Origin: Tillus elongatus
Lineage: Eukaryota > Arthropoda > Insecta > Coleoptera > Cleridae
Direction: 5' to 3'
Assembly (NCBI GenBank): GCA_964006375.1
Contig: OZ023267.1
Span: 32,607,266 to 32,671,265 of the forward strand
Length of the DNA stretch: 64,000 nucleotides
In this document: positions 56,582-64,000 of the stretch, in pieces
Layout: each line of letters begins with the position of its first letter
Position numbering within the stretch: the first letter of the stretch is position 1
The notes under the pieces: generated by a model
Database searches by the model: none
Told to the model about the DNA's origin: nothing
What the model saw: the letters and a program-made list of their open reading frames with translations, nothing else
Position numbers and translations under genes: made by a program

Positions 56582-57146
56582 ATGTATCACACCGATAACT
56601 CAAAAAATAATGGGCAGATTGTGATCAAATTTGGTGAGTACCTTCCTTTCGCCAGTGGCTTGGACAAGTTCGTTAACCAGGAAAATCTGCTCAGTTGAAA
56701 TAGATTAAACAATGATTTGTTTTAATTTGACAGACAGATTCCCCGGTCAGTATTAGTTCTGAGCTGACCTTAAATATATGGAATTTCGACCACGAAATTA
56801 TAATGCATGTTTGTAAGAAAATAAATTCGGGACTCAGCAAGTGCGTTATGGTAGCGAATTTTTATTGAATGCCTCAAATTTGAATAGCTCAATTTGCTAT
56901 TAACCTATAAGGTCCGAGGCCAGAAAATTAGTTTTTCGGGAACATTTTAAGTTCATTTTCGAAAATTTTTTTGCACTTTTTCAAACAGTAAAGTTATTTT
57001 CATGAAATATGGTACATTTTTTCTCCTATATATGTTATACTGGTAACCAAATTTGATGTCTGCTTTCTTTAAAAAAAACACATATTTGCTATTTAACATA
57101 TTTTTATGAAAATTCACTATCATGACGCACTTGCTGCGTCCAGACT
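56376..57146 (+). repeat. (TA)n-family element joined to a GACGCAG MITE, second copy of the composite
   Basis: Stem 56376-56407 (one arm decayed), (TA)n 56510-56572, family block, the AAACAATGATTTG junction, and MITE GACTCAGCAAGTGCGTTATG (56833) to CTTGCTGCGTCC (57142). Same organisation as 21818-22591. Confidence 0.75.
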
Positions 57147-57776
57147 TTTTTTATAAAGACCGCCTCGACTGTTTGTCATTCAAAAGAATACATCAAAGTA
57201 TTCTGTTGCTATGTTATTTGAAAGTAATCCTCTTCCCCAATATAAGAAACTGTCAAGCTTCCTTCTGAGTCAGTGATGCCAAATCAATACCGCACACAGG
57301 AACATTAGCTACGTCTTGTCAGTTGATTATTGTTGCCGATAATTCCGTAGCCCAGTACGGCAACTTTGATTGGACGAATCGGTGTAACTCAAGGTGGCTA
57401 CACTGTTAGAAAATTTTAATTGGAAAAGTTTCCATCCCAATCGATCAGCCTGGATTAAGAGTTGCTAAACACCAACTCTAAGTATCTCACAACATTCTAT
57501 TGTTTTATGCCGTAGACGAAACAGTTGGCTATACGTCTTTTCCTTTTTTTCCTTTCCTACAGTTAGCCATACTCACAAATATAAAAGTTAGCAAGTTAAC
57601 GTTTTGTCCGTTTAATTTCAGCGCACAATCAGATCGTGAAACTTGTATTGGTGTGATGAAGAGTATTAACTACATACTATACAGGGAGGATATCAAAAGC
57701 TCTACAAGCGGGTTTCGGAGAAAATTATTAACGGACTTCAAAAAAAGGAGGAGGTTCTCAATTCTACTGTATGTTT
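57147..57776. other. Unassigned spacer
   Basis: Contains most of a 117-codon plus frame (57500-57853) that runs into the next repeat; no domain recognised. Confidence 0.35.
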
Positions 57777-59362
<1,586 letters not shown>

Positions 59363-59366
59363 TTAA

Positions 59367-59720
59367 TGTGTGTTACCTCAGAACTTTTTTCTAGGTGAAC
59401 TGATTTTTATGATTCTTTTTTTATGTGAAAGCTGGTGCTTCTCATGTGGTCCCATATAAATGTGATCAGGATCTGACCAGTAGTTTTTGAGTTATCCTTA
59501 ATAATGCGTATTTAATTGACTTCGACTACATTGATGATGTTCTTGTGTGTTACCTCAGAACTTTTTTGTAGGTGAACAGATTTTGATGATTATTTTTTTA
59601 TTTGAAAGCTGGTGCTTCTCGTGTGGTCTCATATAAATGTGATCAGGATCCAACCAGTAGTTTTTGAGTTATCCTTAATAATGCGTATATAATTGACTTC
59701 GACTACATTGATGATGATTG
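59367..59720. repeat. Two 177-bp direct tandem repeats
   Basis: Units start at 59367 and 59544, each with TGTGTGTTACCTCAGAACTT, GCTGGTGCTTCTC, GATCAGGATC and TTGACTTCGACTACATTGAT. About 90 percent alike by eye. Non-coding. Confidence 0.8.
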
Positions 59721-59788
59721 TGGATCACACCGTTGCGCTTCCGTCTAATTAAACCAGATATAAAGCTTCAGATTCACTAAAAATAAAG

Positions 59789-61132
59789 AAATAAACAAAA
59801 ATTTTAACAAAATGGAAAACCAACTTCACAAAAAAATATTCTAAAACAAAAAATGCACTAAACAGTAAAAAATAATTGCGTATTCTTCTGTCTACAACTT
59901 ACAATCAACTTATTTTTTCCACTCAATGTACGATCAATGCATTTACCACGCCAGAATGTAGGTACCCACTTAAACTTAGCCTCTAACTCCACACATACCT
60001 ATGACTAACAGACAATTATCAAAATATTTATTTAGAGTTCACCTAAGCAGAAAGTTTTAAATATATGTGTAGACTGCTGAAAAGACAATCAAATTATTAG
60101 GATCATACAATGTAAAATTATTGTTATTTTTGGAGTCGGTGTCAGCCAAGGAAATACGACAATATACCTTACATTAGTAATACGAGAATACCTTATGAAA
60201 TCTATTTTACAAATGAAATTTTATACAATATACTATGACAATATCCTGGGACCTTGAAACGATAATATACCAATACCTAATTAAACCTTTTTACAAATGA
60301 ATTTGAATGCAACAAGACACACACACCTAATTAAACCTATTTACAAATTAACTTTAATAAGATATTATGCTGTGACAATACCTCTCTCAAGACAAAGTAC
60401 CATTACCTAATTCAACCTATTTACAAATGAAATTTAATACGGAAATATCAAGCAACATTGATACGAAAATGTAGCTATAATAATAAACATAAAGAATGAT
60501 CTTAAGAAAGACGGTGTAGAATGGAAAAGAATCGCAATCGGTTTACAATCAAGTAACTCCTATCGCTTCTTTCTATTGACTGACTAACTGACTGGCGTAT
60601 GGCCGGCGTACGCGTTTGCCTCGCTCACTCGGTTATACCCCTCCAACCATTCTTCCGGGCGCGCGCGCGCAATTGACCCTCCCGGGCTGCGTGATGCGTC
60701 TATGTGTGTAAAGTGTGTATTCCAATTGTTATATAGTAAGACATTTCAGGTTAAGTAGTTACAAACCCGTCTTGGCTGACACCGACTCCAAAAATAACAA
60801 TAATTTTACATTATATGATCCTACTAATTTGATTGGCTTTTAAGCAGTCTACACATATATTTAAAACTTTCTGCTTAGGTGAACTCTAAATAAATATTTT
60901 GATAATTGTCTGTTAGTCATAGGTATGTGTGGAGTTAGAGGTTAAGTTTAAGTGGGTACCTACATTCTTGCGTGGTAAATGCATTGATCGTACATTGAGT
61001 GGAAAAAATAAGTTGATTGTAAGTTGTAGACAGAAGAATACGCAATTATTTTTTTACTTTTTAGTGCATTTTTTGTTTTAGAATATTTTTTTGTGAAGTC
61101 GGTTTTCCATTTTGTTAAAATTTTTGTTTATC
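59789..61132. repeat. Foldback element with 362-bp arms
   Basis: Left arm 59789-60150 and right arm 60771-61132 are inverted copies (AATTTTAACAAAATGG, CACAAAAAAATATTC, GGAGTCGGTGTCAGCCAAG and their complements). Both arms are 362 bp, so few indels have accumulated. The 620-bp spacer holds three to four irregular copies of ACCTAATTAAACCT..TTACAAAT and a CpG-rich patch (60585-60710). No transposase. Confidence 0.8.
60585..60710. other. CpG-rich patch inside the foldback spacer
   Basis: GGCCGGCGTACGCGTTTGCC, GGGCGCGCGCGCGCAATTG and CCCGGGCTGCGTG: strongly GC- and CpG-rich in otherwise AT-rich DNA. No frame recognised. Confidence 0.7.
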
Positions 61133-61500
61133 TTTTTGAAAAACACTTGGCCAAGTCGACATTTCTGCAAAATTGTTAACGCTGCTACTTTATTGCCCTA
61201 TAGGGAGTAGCTACCTTCCTCGAAATTTTTAATTTTAAGGAAAGTTGGGTGCCACATCATTGGAAAGTCGGCTCAATTATCGATTCAATCGTTTTCTCGG
61301 TTTTGACAGTCATCAACATTTACCTAAAGAATTAATGATACGAGGCAAACAAAAAGGTTTTATTGAAAAATGTGATACAACAAAATGGGTTTTACAACGC
61401 TTCACTTTTGCAGCGTCCTGTATATAAAACAATGTTTCCAAATTATCGTACATCATATCTAGCTAAAGCCATCCCCGAATCAACACTCAGCAAAATTTTT
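61133..61500. other. Unassigned stretch with a 60-codon frame
   Basis: Frame 61245-61427 (plus) reads SRLNYRFNRFLGFDSHQHL and [20 protein letters not shown]; protein-like but not recognised. Confidence 0.25.
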
Positions 61501-62222
<722 letters not shown>

Positions 62223-63380
62223 GCTTTTTTTAAATATTTAGATGCCTAAACAAATGTTTCTTCAGTGCTTTAAAGTTAAATTCGCTACAAACTATTTCGG
62301 GCTTTTTAGCTATGGAAATATGCGTCTGAATTATATTTCTACGTTAGTGTCAGTTTAAAACCGGTGCTAAACCCTGTAAAAATCAAAACATGCAAGGAAT
62401 GTATTGTAATATCCAAGAGCAAGCAATTGTGCATTTAGTAACAAACCTTAAAGGGATTTTTCTGTTAAAAAGTTTTTGTATCCACACGTGTAACGTCATA
62501 AACATATTCCAATAATTAAAAACGACTGTCAAAAATTATAACCACTTTCAGTATACTCCACCATTCAGCACACGAGTTTACTGATCACCATTCTAAGGCT
62601 GACTTGTTCCCGGCGGGAGAGGGCATTCAGAACCCGATTTAATACACGTGTGATAAATGTGGACGCCGGGTCAATATTTGACTGTACAACCAGTCAAAAA
62701 TTAAATTTACAGTGCCCGCGCTGGTGCAATTCATTGGTTGTTGTTACCCTTACTTGATGAAACTGTTCCATGCTAAATACAGACTTGACGATTACTTCTC
62801 TGGCTTCACAATAGGTTCTCTTTTCTGTAAATAAAGAATGTAGCCAGTGTGTACGCTAACCGGCGCCGGTGGCCATTCTAGATGTTTAAGATGTTGTTCT
62901 GTCTGAGGAGCGAAATCGGTCGCAGAAATATTGAATAACTTCTAGATTTCAGAAGTGCCACTTGCTCCAATTATCGCACGCGCTGGCTACATCTAGTCTA
63001 AGAGCCAGAGGTAAAAATTCTCTGAATTTACCAAAAGCTGATTTTTTGATAGTTACTTAGGTACGCTGTGCACGTACACATATTCTGGTCAGTCAAGGTA
63101 ATCTTAGAACAGGTGTCACAGGTGCGCCAACAAATATGTCGTTTTTACCGGGGTAATAAAATGAATTTACAAAAGCTGATAATTGTTATACAGATTCTAT
63201 ATTGTATAACAATAAAAGTTATGTCAGTCAGTCATCTGCATACGGGAACAGTCAGTCAGTTCGAATGTGTGTATGAAAAATAAATAATGTACAATTTATT
63301 TACAAAGCTTGGAAATTATTTGTGGGTATATATTGATCTATTAAACATTAAAAAAATAGGCGGAGGCAGATACAAAAATA
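62223..63380. other. Unassigned spacer
   Basis: 62500-63010 is slightly GC-richer (CCGGCGCCGGTGGCC at 62863) but carries no recognisable frame or repeat of this window. Confidence 0.35.
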
Positions 63381-64000
63381 GTTTTCCATGTTTGCAACAT
63401 CGTAAGAGATTCTAATATTTTAATAAGGTGTTCAGATACGGACATACTCATTATAATGTTAGGAAACATGAAAAATTTACTATCTGCATCAAAGGTTTGG
63501 ATGGAAGTTGTGTGTGGGAACCATCAAAGAATAATTGATGTCTCTAAGTTAGCAGAAGAACTGGGAAAATTTGTATGTAACGCACTGCCAGGTATGCACG
63601 CTTTTACTGGATGTGATTACAACTCAGCTTTCTATAAAAAAAAGGAAATAAAAAACCTCTGCAGATATTGAAGCGAAACTTAGAATTCCAAAAAGCTTTC
63701 GCCGATCTCGGGGGCATTACAGAGAACAACAAGAATGCAGTGTTTAAGATATTGCAGCAATTTGCTTGCAATTTATATTGATTAAAAAAATTAAAAACAG
63801 TTAATGAGGCAAGATTTGTCATGTTTTTGAAAGCATACATTTGTAGTTCCAGCAATGTTGATGATACATTTAAAATTAAAGTTAAAAATATTGACGGATC
63901 GAGCTTGCCGCCGTGTGAGACTAGTTAATGCAACACTTTTTAAGAGCCGCTTACATCGCCAACATTTGGCGCATTACAAAATAATAACAGAACTATCACC
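63381..64000 (+). pseudogene. FEN1/PIN-like-domain family, frameshifted, running to the window edge
   Basis: Frame 1: CSDTDILIIMLGNMKNLLSA, KVWMEVVCGNHQRIIDVSKL and CNALPGMHAFTGCDYNSAFY to a stop at 63669-63671. Another frame continues directly with FADLGGITENNKNAVFKILQ, NEARFVMFLKAYI and NIDGSSLPPCE; a third with LMQHFLRAAYIANIWRI (63930-63985). SDTDILI and FTGCDY are the paired acidic motifs I associate with uncharacterised insect and cnidarian proteins with a PIN/FEN1-like fold. Frameshifts near 63655 and 63925 and a TGA near 63780 make this copy dead. Role unknown. Confidence 0.6.

Overview
This is a eukaryotic, AT-rich, repeat-dominated stretch from an arthropod, most probably an insect. 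The evidence is the mix of transposon families (piggyBac, Tc1/mariner-like with an HTH/DDE transposase, a THAP-containing P-superfamily-like element, several Penelope-like retroelements, non-LTR and LTR retroelements) and LTR promoters with TATA plus TCAGT-type initiators. I see no intact host gene. Almost every coding trace is a broken transposase, reverse transcriptase or endonuclease. The long Tyr/Ile-alternating reading frames are translations of (TA)n arrays, not proteins. The insect order cannot be settled from the sequence.

The dominant structure is one dispersed repeat family (about 18 copies or part copies). A full copy has three parts: (i) an end with a short perfect stem (TAGTGAATTTT...AAAATTCACTA), (ii) a central (TA)n array of 60-200 bp, and (iii) an opposite end reading GACGCAGCAAGTGCGTTATG (or its complement). 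A related ~320-bp MITE carries the GACGCAG sequence as inverted repeats at both ends. The architecture (terminal stem, central microsatellite, no coding) recalls the non-autonomous Helentron/DINE-1 (HINE) elements of insects, but the assignment is inference. Long copies carry 275-290-bp internal tandem units (37.3, 51.1 and 30.2 kb). About 26 (TA)n arrays total roughly 2.4 kb.

Layout: 1-6 kb holds a Tc1/mariner-like element with an odd long inverted repeat (1.37-2.99 kb), a broken Penelope-like element (3.0-4.0 kb) and a MITE. 7-11 kb holds the (TA)n family and a ~740-bp palindrome carrying two inverted hammerhead-ribozyme motifs (7.7-8.4 kb). 12.9-17.3 kb holds a second mariner-like transposon, split by a LINE with a 7-bp target duplication, plus a truncated inverted relative. 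17.4-20.1 kb holds a dispersed repeat with an LTR-like promoter block, a third mariner-like relative and a LINE 3' end with a 9-bp duplication. 20-33 kb is mostly the (TA)n family, one long copy of which is interrupted by a 1.6-kb THAP-domain element with 22-bp TIRs and an 8-bp target duplication (30957-32562). 33-36.7 kb holds a LINE RT fragment, a Penelope-like element split by a 752-bp solo LTR, and a piggyBac pseudogene. 36.8-42 kb holds long (TA)n-family copies and a gag/LTR remnant. 42.9-46.7 kb holds a multi-kilobase minus-strand LINE and an inverted repeat with an amplified arm. 47-53 kb holds a Penelope-like GIY-YIG remnant sitting inside a (TA)n array, another long family copy with a GC-rich palindrome, and a LINE fragment. 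54-64 kb holds a tRNA-like SINE, more (TA)n family, a foldback with 362-bp arms and, at the right edge, a frameshifted FEN1/PIN-like reading frame.

The genes do not form a pathway. The interest lies in nested insertion history, several readable to the base by target-site duplications, and in the (TA)n-bearing family that hosts many of the insertions.
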